A DNA stretch of 58,046 nucleotides from QYOJ01 sp043810345 (GCA_043810345.1 JBDROF010000112.1:1-58046), one strand, 5' to 3'; positions 1-8,084 are shown, counted from the stretch's first letter. Numbers and translations: made by a program. The notes: generated by a model not told the origin, from the letters alone.

Positions 1-444
1 GGAATTCAGGATCCGGGGAACCTGGGGACCATGATACGGACGGCCGACTGGTTCGGGATCCAACAGCTGATCTGTTCCACAAATTGTGTGGATCTCTATA
101 ATCCAAAAGTGATACAGGCAACCATGGGGTCCATCACCCGGGTGATGGTAACCTATCTGGAGCTTGCTGAATATCTGGCATCCCTGGAAGAGAATGTACC
201 GGTGTTTGGGATGGGGCTGGAAGGAGAGAATATCTTTGGTGCAGAGATCACACCCCATGGGATCATTGTCATTGGGAGTGAGGCACATGGGATCTCGGAA
301 GAGGTTTCGAAGTTTATTAAGCACAGTCTCGCTATCCCGTTTTTCCCGGCTGACCGGAAACAACATGCCGAATCACTGAACGCAGCGGTGGCGACGGGGA
401 TTGTGTGTGCGGAGTTCCGTAAAAACGTAAGACGTGAGACGTGA
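1..444 (+). CDS. TrmH/SpoU-family RNA 2'-O-methyltransferase, C-terminal part
   Basis: The 5' end lies outside the window, and the frame is open from base 1. The visible part is the catalytic SPOUT domain, which transfers a methyl group from S-adenosylmethionine to a ribose 2'-OH in rRNA or tRNA. Motif 1 reads DPGNLGTMIRTADWFG, motif 2 is IVIGSEAHGIS, and motif 3 is the segment SLAIPF...AESLNAAVATGI; together these form the knotted cofactor site. The last residues (about NVRRET) and the stop codon are encoded by a 7-bp tandem repeat, so the natural C-terminus has probably been replaced by repeat-derived codons. It is followed on the same strand by the T9SS Plug gene. The family is certain; the exact RNA target cannot be read from the sequence. 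Confidence 0.9.
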   Translation, partial: GIQDPGNLGTMIRTADWFGIQQLICSTNCVDLYNPKVIQATMGSITRVMVTYLELAEYLASLEENVPVFGMGLEGENIFGAEITPHGIIVIGSEAHGISEEVSKFIKHSLAIPFFPADRKQHAESLNAAVATGIVCAEFRKNVRRET

Positions 445-507
445 GACGTGAGACGTGAGACGTGAGACGTGAGACGTGAGACGTAGGACGTAGGACGAAG
501 GACTAGG
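431..507. repeat. Tandem array of heptamer GACGTGA
   Basis: Seven perfect copies of GACGTGA (431-479) are followed by four decaying copies (GACGTAG, GACGTAG, GACGAAG, GACTAGG). The stop codon of the methyltransferase (442-444) is inside the second copy. Because 7 is not a multiple of 3, a change in copy number would change the C-terminus of that protein only if it occurred before this stop. Confidence 0.95.
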
Positions 508-527
508 GATGTGAATTGTGACCGGTA

Positions 528-569
528 ACTGCCCACTGCCCACTGCCAACAGCCAACAGCGAATAGCTA
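528..569. repeat. Degenerate heptamer array ACTGCCC / ACAGCCA
   Basis: Six consecutive 7-bp units: ACTGCCC, ACTGCCC, ACTGCCA, ACAGCCA, ACAGCGA, ATAGCTA. The array lies just upstream of the Plug start codon. Its words recur in reverse complement (CTGCCAA-type) in the array at 42365-42394. Confidence 0.85.
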
Positions 570-580
570 ACATCGATTAT

Positions 581-1849
581 ATGCAAATCAGAGGACTTCT
601 TCTTTTTGGCTTGTTAGTATTTTCGGGAGCGTTGTTTGCCTGGGATTTTCCGAATGAAAACAGGGTATACGATCCCGACATTCATACCGTGTTGCTGCAT
701 AAAGATGGATTTGAGATGGCGATACCAGTCATGGCGTTGAACTCGGGGGAGCAGTTGAAACTGAGCTTCGATGACCTGAATGTATCATTGAAAACATACC
801 GCTTTACGATCCGTCACTGTACCGCTGAATGGGAAACCACTTCAGACCTTCTGGTAACCGATTACATTGATGGGATGCAGGAGGAGATCATCGGGCAGTT
901 TAATTATTCGTATAATACCACTGTGGCGTATATTCACTATACCGCTTACTTCCCCTCCCCCTACATGAAACCGAGAATTTCGGGAAACTTCCTGTTGATT
1001 GTCTACCAGGAGGACCCTGAAATACCGGTATTTACCCGGCGGTTTATGGTGGTGCAACCCACTGCGGTGTCGATCGTTGCACGGGTGGTCGGGTCGGATG
1101 CCCCGTTGGAGAGCTACTCGAAGCAGCAGGTTGATTTTACCGTAAGCATGCCCGGATTTATCTGGTCAAATCCCTCCCGGGAGATCAAGATCGTGATCAT
1201 GCAAAATGAACGGTGGGACAATGTCATCCGGAATCCCAAACCCCGGTTTGTCAGGGGAGATGTGCTCGACTTTACATTTGACCCAACGCTCGCCTTTAAC
1301 GGCGGAAACGAATTTCGCACGCTGGATATCAAAAGTCTGAGGTACCAGACTGAGAATATCCGCCATATCGGCTGGGACGGGGAGTACCACGTATATCTAC
1401 TCGACGATATGAGCCGGGCCAGAAAACCCTACACCCTGTACCAGGATATCAACGGGAGAAAGCTGATCCGGAATGAGGATTACGCGGAAAACAGCGAGGT
1501 CGAAGCGGATTATGCGTGGGTGCACTTTTCCATTCCATCAAGCAGTATGATTCCGGGGGGGAAGTTTTACCTTATGGGGGCTCTGGCCGACTACCGGATG
1601 GCTCCACCCAATGAGATGGTCTATGATCCGCAAAGCAAAAGGTATACATGTTCGCTTTTCCTTAAGCAAGGCTACTATGGATATCAATATGTTTTCAAAC
1701 CGGATGGATCTCCGGCTGGGGATGTCTCTTTCTTTGAAGGAAATCACTGGGAAACCGAAAACCAGTATACGATATTCCTCTACTGGCATCCACTCTCAGG
1801 TCTATATGACGAGTTGGCAGCCGTTAAGGATATCAACTCAAGAGATTGA
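581..1849 (+). CDS. Type IX secretion system Plug protein (DUF5103)
   Basis: This 422-residue exported protein resembles the DUF5103 / T9SS Plug family. In Flavobacterium the Plug seals the periplasmic side of the SprA (Sov) translocon when it is not engaged with substrate. The first 20 residues (MQIRGLLLFGLLVFSGALFA) are a classical signal peptide. The conserved N-terminal domain follows directly, with NRVYDPDIHTVLLHKDG and AEWETTSDLL. I chose the ATG at 581 because it starts at the signal peptide; an in-frame start at 518 would add residues encoded by the heptamer array. It is convergent with the histidine kinase gene, 12 bp away. Family assignment rests on recognised motifs and length, not a search. 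Confidence 0.8.
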   Translation: MQIRGLLLFGLLVFSGALFAWDFPNENRVYDPDIHTVLLHKDGFEMAIPVMALNSGEQLKLSFDDLNVSLKTYRFTIRHCTAEWETTSDLLVTDYIDGMQEEIIGQFNYSYNTTVAYIHYTAYFPSPYMKPRISGNFLLIVYQEDPEIPVFTRRFMVVQPTAVSIVARVVGSDAPLESYSKQQVDFTVSMPGFIWSNPSREIKIVIMQNERWDNVIRNPKPRFVRGDVLDFTFDPTLAFNGGNEFRTLDIKSLRYQTENIRHIGWDGEYHVYLLDDMSRARKPYTLYQDINGRKLIRNEDYAENSEVEADYAWVHFSIPSSSMIPGGKFYLMGALADYRMAPPNEMVYDPQSKRYTCSLFLKQGYYGYQYVFKPDGSPAGDVSFFEGNHWETENQYTIFLYWHPLSGLYDELAAVKDINSRD

Positions 1850-1861
1850 TACCAATGGCTG

Positions 1862-3982
1862 TTATTTCAAGTGTTTCCGGATCACCCGGTAAAGGTCGGG
1901 CATCAGGAAGGGTTTCATGATAAAGTCAGTGACGCCTGCCTGCTGGAATTTCCCGATTTCATCCTGCACGATGTTGGCGGTGAGGATGATGACCGGGATT
2001 TTTGATAACTCAGGGGAGGGATCATGGCGGATCTGCCTGGTCATCTCGATGCCATCCATCTCCGGCATATTTACATCCGAGAGGATCAGGTTAAAGGGAT
2101 GTGTTTTGATCAGCTCCAGCGCCTCCTTCCCGTTTTTGGCTATATCGACCTTCACTCCCCAATTGTCAAAGATAGCCTCCAGCAACTTCAGGTTGATATC
2201 GGTATCATCCACAATCAGAATCCGTTTCCCGGTAAAGATAGAGGTGTCAATCCCTTTCTCCGGCGGGGCGACCTCTTCTCTCTGCCTTTTACTGATATTG
2301 TAAGGGATGATAAAGGAGAAAACGGAACCCTTTCCGGGTTGGCTTTCGGCCCAGATCTTACCCCCCTGCTGTTCCACGATCTTTTTACAGATCGGTAATC
2401 CAAGTCCGGTCCCGATGATCCATTTCTTCCCCGACTGTTCATGGACCTGGCTGAATTCACTGAAGACTTCCCCCAGATGTTCTTTCGAGATCCCGATCCC
2501 GGTATCGGCAATCTGCACCTTCAGGTACTGTTTTGATATGCGGGGTTTCAGGGAAATCGTTACCACGATCTCTCCCTGTTCCGTGTATTTCACAGCATTG
2601 TTCAGAAGGTTTACGAGCACCTGCTTCAAACGCATCTCGTCTCCCGAGAGCACTGTTTTTTCTCCCACCAGGTTGGTGAAGGCGACGTTCAGCCCTTTTT
2701 TGGTTGCAGCCGGACGAAGGCTGTTCACTATCTCCTCCACAACTAACGATGGAATGAAGGGATTGCTGAGAAACTTCATCTTTCCTGAATCGAGTTTGGA
2801 AAGATCGAGGATGTCGTTGACAGTGGTCAATAACATCTCAGAGGAGGTATGCAGGGAGGAGAGGTACTTCTCCTGGGTTTGATTAAGCGGAGTATGCTTC
2901 AGTTGTTCTGTGAATCCGACGACAGAGGTCAATGGAGTTCTGAGTTCATGGCTCATGTAGGCCAGGAAACGGCTTTTCTCCGCAGCATCATTTTCCGCTT
3001 TCCGGCGTGCAGCCTGGAGTTGCTTCTGGTACCGGATGATCCTCCCGATGGTCACGATAATTAAAACAAGGAGAATGAGCACGATGCCCAGACTGACCAT
3101 GCTGGTCAGATTGATGATACGGGCCGAACGGTTAATGGTTGCCAGCGCACTACCGTGGATCTCAGTATTTCGCTTTTCTACATGGCCGTCGAGCAGATAA
3201 AGAATCTCATTGAGCTCTTCCATCAACCTCTTATTGGTCAGGATCAGTTTCATCTCCTGTGTTTCCATCCGTTTTCGGAACGAATTCTGGAGCTGGAGCT
3301 GGTTTTGGTAATAGAGGTTGGTTTGCCCGGCGATGACCTGGCTGACCTCATCAATCGTAAGCTCACTATCGGCTGCATTCCCTTCAAGAAACTCCCGGAC
3401 CTTCTTGAATAATTCCTTTTTCTCACGTTCAGAATTGGTGGTAAGGGCGAGCGTGTCGATACCCATGGCCTGCAGGTCGGGGTAGTATCGCTGGATGTTG
3501 TTGCTCCTTTGGGGTTGAATCCTTCGCTGGATGGAACCCATTTTCACGACTCCATAAAGCAGAGAGTCAGCCAACCGTTTCATCCGGATAAAGCTCTCTG
3601 AGAGCTCCTCCTTACGAAGGATACTTTCACTGGCCTCTTCTACAAAGATCGTCTCTGCGGGGTAGGCTTCCAATCTCAGGCGCAGGGTGTCAAGGGTTGC
3701 CAATAACGCATTGATGTCTTCGGAATATTTTGTTGAATACACCTTGTCGTATGTAAGCGTGTATAGCCAGAAATCGTTGTCGGCTTCGTAGAGCTTCTGG
3801 AAACTCTTCTCCATCATCTCCAGGTTCCGGTCTTTGAACCGCAGAAAATTTAGTGCTCCGGCAATCTTTTCCTCCTCGGTGTCCCGGATCCAGAAGAAGG
3901 TACCTATGGTCAGAACAACGATCAGGACCAGAAAAATCAGGAGAAGGCGAAGAAGGGTGATGCTTTTGTTTCTTGCTGCCAT
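1862..3982 (-). CDS. Hybrid sensor histidine kinase with C-terminal receiver domain
   Basis: The protein has 706 residues. Transmembrane helices at about 9-31 and 295-315 enclose a mostly helical periplasmic sensor region of about 260 residues. A HisKA domain follows (SHELRTPL, phospho-accepting His at 345). The HATPase_c domain shows the N box (LLNNAVKY), G1 (IADTGIGIS) and G2 (GTGLGLPICKKI). A receiver domain at the C-terminus has Asp 636 (SDVNMPEMDG) and Lys 690 (MKPF). It should autophosphorylate on His and pass the phosphate to its own receiver; a separate phosphotransfer protein and output regulator are not nearby. The sensor domain matches no fold I recognise, so the signal is unknown. 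It is the last gene before the accessory island. Confidence 0.93.
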   Translation of the reverse strand: MAARNKSITLLRLLLIFLVLIVVLTIGTFFWIRDTEEEKIAGALNFLRFKDRNLEMMEKSFQKLYEADNDFWLYTLTYDKVYSTKYSEDINALLATLDTLRLRLEAYPAETIFVEEASESILRKEELSESFIRMKRLADSLLYGVVKMGSIQRRIQPQRSNNIQRYYPDLQAMGIDTLALTTNSEREKKELFKKVREFLEGNAADSELTIDEVSQVIAGQTNLYYQNQLQLQNSFRKRMETQEMKLILTNKRLMEELNEILYLLDGHVEKRNTEIHGSALATINRSARIINLTSMVSLGIVLILLVLIIVTIGRIIRYQKQLQAARRKAENDAAEKSRFLAYMSHELRTPLTSVVGFTEQLKHTPLNQTQEKYLSSLHTSSEMLLTTVNDILDLSKLDSGKMKFLSNPFIPSLVVEEIVNSLRPAATKKGLNVAFTNLVGEKTVLSGDEMRLKQVLVNLLNNAVKYTEQGEIVVTISLKPRISKQYLKVQIADTGIGISKEHLGEVFSEFSQVHEQSGKKWIIGTGLGLPICKKIVEQQGGKIWAESQPGKGSVFSFIIPYNISKRQREEVAPPEKGIDTSIFTGKRILIVDDTDINLKLLEAIFDNWGVKVDIAKNGKEALELIKTHPFNLILSDVNMPEMDGIEMTRQIRHDPSPELSKIPVIILTANIVQDEIGKFQQAGVTDFIMKPFLMPDLYRVIRKHLK

Positions 3983-4058
3983 ATGTGATTGACTCTAAAG
4001 GTTCAGCAAGATACAAAAAAAATGTCCCACCCGGACTGCTTATTCACTATGGTGATAT

Positions 4059-4838
4059 TCAACCAGCATGGTTCGCATCTTTTGCCAAAAAAAGTCCTGG
4101 GTCTGAAAAGGTGGACAATTGCAACAAGGCTACCGTCGGCTTCTTCTCATGAGACCCCACAAACTCGGCGATGGCCACACGCATGTTGTCGTAGTACATC
4201 ATCCTCAGTGGAACACCTCCAATGTGGGCAAAGAAGGCCCTATGCGCCTCCATAAATGACAGGGTATCCTGTCGCTGAAAGATCATACCGTACCGGTAAT
4301 TACTCTTACACATCGTAAAGACGGCCATGTACAGTTTGTGGTCCACTCCGCCAATAGTCAGGCGGATATCACACCAATCAAACTCACAGTTCTCGCCCGG
4401 ATTATATTCCTGACGGATGAAAGCCTCCTGATGGCCCAACTTTCTCAACCGTATATAATCACTGACAACCGTATAGCCGATATCCTGACCCGATCCCTGT
4501 AGTAGTTCCCAGATATCCACGCTCTTTAAAATTTGCTTGCTTTTGCCGCTCCGTCGCTTTTCATCGTTCTCTTTCAGATACCCATCGATCATCTGCATGA
4601 TCTCGGTTGTCAATTTTCTTTTGCCCCGGTTTTTGGCATTGTACTTCGGAATTGTCAGTAGAAAATCTGAGAGGACCGGTTCCGGTAATCCCGTTCCCCG
4701 GCTTTGTTCTAACGCACACTGGAAAGCCTTTAGGTACCGCCGGACCGTATTCCTGCTAATCTTAAGTTCAGAGGCGATCTCTACCTCCGACTTCTTCTCG
4801 ACATGTCAATACTGAATGATCTTTTGTTTGTCTACCAT
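4059..4838 (-). pseudogene. IS21-family transposase (IstA) remnant
   Basis: Reading from the ATG at 4838, ten codons are followed by an in-frame TGA (4808-4806). The frame then continues open with recognisable IstA sequence: an N-terminal helix-turn-helix (SEVEIASELKISRNTVRRYL) and the start of the integrase core (CEFDWCDIRLTIGG, MMYYDNMRVAIAEFVG). Family resemblance stops near 4107, so roughly the last half of the protein, including the final catalytic residues, is missing. The tail to 4059 looks like unrelated sequence. No istB helper gene remains. The element cannot encode an active transposase. Confidence 0.85.
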
Positions 4839-4946
4839 GCTTATCATTTTTTTTGCCTTGGTGTTGTTCCACGGCAAGTTAAACTTCTTTGATAAGCTGT
4901 GTAATTTTCAACCGGAATCCTGTGCAGTTTTCAAACGGTATTTACA
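4105..4946 (-). mobile_element. Truncated IS21-family insertion sequence
   Basis: One end is preserved: upstream of the transposase start, the minus strand begins TGTAAATACCG at 4946, with the 5'-TG expected for IS21 termini. Two terminal repeats with a 23-bp period follow. The other end, with istB and the right terminus, is gone and the element breaks off near 4105. It abuts a truncated gene at 4947, which suggests it inserted into that gene. The boundary at 4105 is approximate. Confidence 0.7.
4897..4938. repeat. Terminal repeats of the IS21-like element
   Basis: Two 19-bp direct repeats, CTGTGTAATTTTCAACCGG (4897-4915) and CTGTGCAGTTTTCAAACGG (4920-4938), match at most positions and are spaced 23 bp apart. 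IS21 elements carry such repeats near their ends as transposase binding sites. Confidence 0.7.
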
Positions 4947-5201
4947 ATCACCAGGGCACAATTAATATTTCTATCGTTACTGATTGAAAACGGGCATGTT
5001 GAGGATTTTCTGGTCCGGGATGTCCTGGTAAAGGGCTTAAGCTGGGAAAATTGCCATAGGTACCTGGTAGCATTACGCAGGATCCACTTTACAACCAAGC
5101 AAGGGCAGTACTGGACTATCTCTGAAGAGGGCAGGTCATACTACAACAATTTCATGAAAGAGTTCGCCAGGTACAACAGGGGGGCGTTTTATTGGAAATG
5201 A
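4947..5201 (+). pseudogene. 5'-truncated gene of unknown function next to the IS end
   Basis: The frame is open from the IS boundary to TGA at 5199-5201 (84 codons) with no ATG. The inferred peptide looks protein-like: ENGHVEDFLVRDVLVKG, WENCHRYLVALRRIHF, and a C-terminus rich in aromatic residues (FMKEFARYNRGAFYWK). The most economical reading is the 3' part of a gene whose 5' end was removed by the IS21-like element. I do not recognise the family. Confidence 0.4.
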
Positions 5202-5216
5202 ACATTGGATCTGAGT

Positions 5217-5805
5217 TTATTCTGCCAACTTGAAAAATTTTCTGAACCGCTTTATTGTTGTTTTTAGATTTCCTTGATTCCAATCAGAATCAAATAAGTC
5301 ATACCAAATCCTAATAGGCTTATTGACAAGAATGTCACCACTATTAAAAAACAGAAAAGTCAACTCATCAAACTTGTAGACTATATTACCAATGTAATTT
5401 GTCAATATTTTATTTTCCTGATCCATCAATGACTCCAAAGCATTAAACAACTCTTGCGCTTCTTCCATCTCAAGATTATAAAAGGAATATCCTGTGTAGG
5501 TAAGTATAACTCCAGTTGAGTAATCATTCCAAAAGGCGAAAACCACAACACTTTTTGCCAAAGAAACACATTGATATAGAACAGTTGTTATTTCTCCGCT
5601 TTTTTGCAGCAGTGATAGCATCAATATATACCTCAACAGGCTGCCGGTCTGGGACTTTTAGTACTTCATCCACGATATATTGCTTACAGTAATACTCCGT
5701 AATTTCCTTACTGTATTCTTGGCTTAATATATCACAATGGCGCGTTTGACCAAAAGAAGAAAGACATAATAAGCAGATAATGAGGATGGTAGGTATTATT
5801 TTCAT
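5217..5805 (-). pseudogene. Secreted protein of unknown function, broken by one frameshift
   Basis: Two overlapping frames make one gene. The first (5805 to about 5605) starts with a signal peptide (MKIIPTILIICLLCLSSFGQ). The second continues to 5217 and ends IKRFRKFFKLAE. They join at a run of six A on the coding strand (T run at 5600-5605). Removing one A gives a continuous product of about 195 residues through AITAAKSGEITT. Either the gene was inactivated by slippage or the run was miscounted in sequencing. The composition is AT-rich, like the neighbouring island genes. I recognise no known domain. The next gene upstream (5877-6419) also encodes an exported protein and points the same way. 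Confidence 0.6.
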
Positions 5806-5876
5806 GGTTTAAGGTGTGGATGAATGGATGAAAGACTCAAATGGTCAATCCTTGGTTTTAGTACAGTCTATATTCA

Positions 5877-6419
5877 TTAAAACTTTCGAATGCACCGCAC
5901 TGCATAAGTTTCATAATATTTCTTATAATGAAAAATTATTCTCCTGTGTGGTCTGAAATGAATATTCCAACAGTCACTAAAACTACTTTCAGTTGAACTG
6001 CAGTAATCCAAAGCAACAAAATTCCCAATCACTTTTTGCTTTTCGTACATGTCCTTTAACTCATTTATTGATGGGAGGTACCAATCTTCAAACCCCCCAA
6101 GTGTTAATGTATCACATATGCACGCAGCTATTTTGTCTTGAAATTTTGATTTTTCGCTTGTAGATGCAATGATTCTTTCTGTATTAATTGCCCCGTCATT
6201 CATATAAAGTGCATCCGTCCTGCCAAAATTACCCCACATTGCTTGATATGCTTGATCATATGGAGCTGCAATCAGCCCATGTTGCCCTGTCTCACCCAGA
6301 AAAAAGATAATGCCTCCACCAAAATGATCACCAACCTTGTGAACCACTTTATTAGTATCTGTTTGACAATTTGCTTGGATCATAAACCAAGTAAATAAAA
6401 GAATAAGGATTGATTTCAT
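5877..6419 (-). CDS. Exported DUF1566/Lcl C-terminal-like domain protein
   Basis: This 180-residue protein has a signal peptide (MKSILILLFTWFMIQANCQ). A single domain follows, with the landmarks of the Lcl C-terminal / DUF1566 family: GGIIFFLGETGQHGLIAA near the start, the central DWYLPSINELKDMY, SSTES, and a final AVRCIRKF. In related proteins this C-type-lectin-like domain is found on surface or secreted proteins, but the ligand is generally unknown. It lies in the AT-rich island, 71 bp upstream of the frameshifted secreted-protein gene and on the same strand; the two may have been co-transcribed. No lipobox is visible. Confidence 0.75.
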   Translation of the reverse strand: MKSILILLFTWFMIQANCQTDTNKVVHKVGDHFGGGIIFFLGETGQHGLIAAPYDQAYQAMWGNFGRTDALYMNDGAINTERIIASTSEKSKFQDKIAACICDTLTLGGFEDWYLPSINELKDMYEKQKVIGNFVALDYCSSTESSFSDCWNIHFRPHRRIIFHYKKYYETYAVRCIRKF

Positions 6420-6522
6420 ATGAGGATAAATGCTAGTGAATAATGGGATCTTTCAAGTCTTCCTGTATAAAGAATTCATCTTCTTTAAAGGGTTTAAATC
6501 CATTGAAATCATTTTGAAAAAC

Positions 6523-6554
6523 TTGACTTTGCTATATTAATTGTTGTATCTTTG
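6523..6554 (+). promoter_or_regulatory. Bacteroidetes-type promoter of the DUF3800 module
   Basis: TTGAC at 6523-6527 is followed after 19 bases by TATCTTTG at 6547-6554. The second element is an exact match to the Bacteroidetes -7 consensus TAnnTTTG. The expected start, about seven bases downstream, is G6561, the first base of the structured RNA. Confidence 0.75.
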
Positions 6555-6560
6555 TGCCTC

Positions 6561-6632
6561 GCGTCTGGGATGAGTCGCTAAGCGTCTCAATAAAGGGAAT
6601 AATTTTTCCCCGATACCAGTCGCTTTTTTTTT
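6561..6632 (+). ncRNA. Structured leader/small RNA upstream of the DUF3800 gene
   Basis: A compact three-way junction can be drawn. The closing stem is GCGTCTGG (6561-6568) with CCAGTCGC (6616-6623), 7 pairs and one T-T mismatch. Hairpin 1 is GAGTCGC/GCGTCTC (6572-6578 with 6582-6588) with a TAA loop and the same T-T mismatch. Hairpin 2 is GGGAA/TTCCC (6595-6599 with 6606-6610). Nine T residues follow at 6624-6632, so the RNA can end as an intrinsic terminator 18 bases before the ATG of the DUF3800 gene. Structured RNA motifs upstream of DUF3800 genes have been described in comparative studies (the DUF3800 motifs). Whether this one matches a published class I cannot tell. Confidence 0.7.
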
Positions 6633-6650
6633 ATACCTAATTTCACTCAT

Positions 6651-7553
6651 ATGATTTATTTGTGTTACATTGATGAATCAGGAACACCTTCGATTCCGGG
6701 TAATACTAGTCATTATGTCTTATCGGGAATTTCTATCCCAATATTTCAATGGAAGCATTGTGATATGGATATTTACAAAATTAAAAAAAGATACGGGCTA
6801 GAAGATTGTGAGTTTCATACTGGATGGATTATGAGGAAATACATTGAACAATCGAGCATAAAAAATTTCGATAAACTTGGAAAGGACCAAAGAATATACG
6901 AGGTTGAAAAATTGAGGAATAAAACATTGTTAGACTTACAAAAAACGAAGAATCATAACCTTTATAGACAAACAAAAAAGAATTACAAACAAACGAAATC
7001 TTATATTCATCTAACTTATTCAGATAGAGTTAAATTTATTCAAGAAGTAGCAGATATTGTAGGAAATTGGGGTTTTGCAAGAATTTTCGGAGAATGTGTT
7101 AATAAAGTACATTATAATCCTGCAAAAACAGGACAATCAGTTGATGAGCAGGCATTTGAGCAACTTGTTACAAGATTTGAGCATTATCTTCAGATTATCA
7201 GCAAGCGCAAACCCGGCGATGATAATTGTTATGGAATGTTAATTCATGATAATAATGAAACCGTTTCTAGAAAACATACTCAATTAATGAAGCAGTTTTT
7301 ATATCATGGCACTCTATGGACAAAAATAGAAAAGACAATTGAAACCCCCTTGTTTGTTAATTCTGAATTAACTTCACTTATACAAGTTGCTGATCTTTGT
7401 AGTTATTCAATGCGTCGTTTCCATGAGAACAATGAAGTAGATTTGATTTATAGAATTAAAAGTCGATTCGATAAAAAGAACCAAAAGTATGTTGGCGTTA
7501 GACATTTTTCAGATCCGACTTGCGGCTGTTTTATTTGTAACCATGTTTGCTAA
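6651..7553 (+). CDS. DUF3800 family protein
   Basis: The protein has 300 residues. The N-terminus carries the family signature YIDESG (residues 6-11). The C-terminal part has LIHDNNE (Asp 200) and SLIQVADLCSY (Asp 248). These spaced acidic residues fit an RNase H-like fold, which is the usual suggestion for DUF3800; no activity is established. DUF3800 genes are common on mobile elements and defence islands, and this copy is in an AT-rich island beside an IS remnant and a tRNA. The ATG at 6651 lies 18 bases after the T-run of the structured RNA, so expression probably requires reading through that terminator. The C-terminus is cysteine-rich (CGCFICNHVC). Confidence 0.88.
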   Translation: MIYLCYIDESGTPSIPGNTSHYVLSGISIPIFQWKHCDMDIYKIKKRYGLEDCEFHTGWIMRKYIEQSSIKNFDKLGKDQRIYEVEKLRNKTLLDLQKTKNHNLYRQTKKNYKQTKSYIHLTYSDRVKFIQEVADIVGNWGFARIFGECVNKVHYNPAKTGQSVDEQAFEQLVTRFEHYLQIISKRKPGDDNCYGMLIHDNNETVSRKHTQLMKQFLYHGTLWTKIEKTIETPLFVNSELTSLIQVADLCSYSMRRFHENNEVDLIYRIKSRFDKKNQKYVGVRHFSDPTCGCFICNHVC

Positions 7554-8006
7554 CAAAAATTGTTTCCTTTTTATTATTACAAGTGTGTCGACCTGCCTTA
7601 ATTTAATTAACCTTTTACAGCCCTCTGTCGCCGAAACCAAAAACGATCCTGATAAACGCACCGGGTACCTTTTACCGGGATTCAAAATGGATGAAAAAGA
7701 ACCCCAGCGATAAGTCAGGGTTTTTCTTTTGCCAGTCGGGATCACATTCCTGCACCATTCCGCTGTTCGGATATGTTCTGTTTGTACTCATGGATCCTTT
7801 CTACCAGTCTATCAATTTCCAGGAAAATCAAACAAGTGGACTCTGTACCGGTTCCCATCTGAGAACAACGAACAAGTTCGACCATCATCCTTCCAGAGTG
7901 TCCTTGAATGAAAAAGAAAAAGAGCGGAAAATGGGACGTTGTAGGTATAAAAGTATTCAATAAAGAAAAAAGTCACATACAAATATTTTGTAAGTGACTG
8001 ATTTTG
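7554..8006. other. Intergenic region between DUF3800 and tRNA-Val, no gene seen
   Basis: The short frames here lack convincing codon use, starts or family motifs. The frame across 7812-8240 on the minus strand merely reads through the tRNA. One frame on the minus strand (about 7742-7890, with FLEIDRLVERIHEYKQN) looks slightly protein-like and might be a relic. The only signal I can support is a terminator-like hairpin at 7700-7730. Confidence 0.5.
7700..7730 (+). terminator. Possible terminator after DUF3800
   Basis: AACCC at 7700-7704 can pair with GGGTT at 7718-7722, followed by TTTCTTTT. The stem is short and the loop is 13 bases. It lies about 150 bases downstream of the DUF3800 stop. 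Confidence 0.35.
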
Positions 8007-8084
8007 TGGTGGGAGCAACAGGATTCGAACCTGTGACCCTCTGCTTGTAAGGCAGATGCTCTGAACCAGCTGAGCTATGCTCCC
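8007..8084 (-). tRNA. tRNA-Val (TAC)
   Basis: The minus strand folds as a full cloverleaf starting GGGAGCATAGCTCAGC. The anticodon arm is CTGCCTTACAAGCAG with anticodon TAC, the T arm contains GGTTCGAATCC, and the acceptor closes with TGCTCCC followed by A and an encoded CCA. It marks the right border of the AT-rich accessory island. Confidence 0.96.

Noticed and set aside
518..580. Plug start at 518, with residues encoded by the repeat
   Set aside because: The signal peptide starts at 581; the extra residues come from the repeat array.
6561..6632. A known metabolite riboswitch
   Set aside because: No aptamer core of a familiar class is visible; position and shape fit the DUF3800-associated RNAs better.
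4000..8084. Attachment-site duplication of the tRNA-Val 3' end
   Set aside because: I searched by eye for the T-arm and acceptor sequence near 4-5 kb and saw none.
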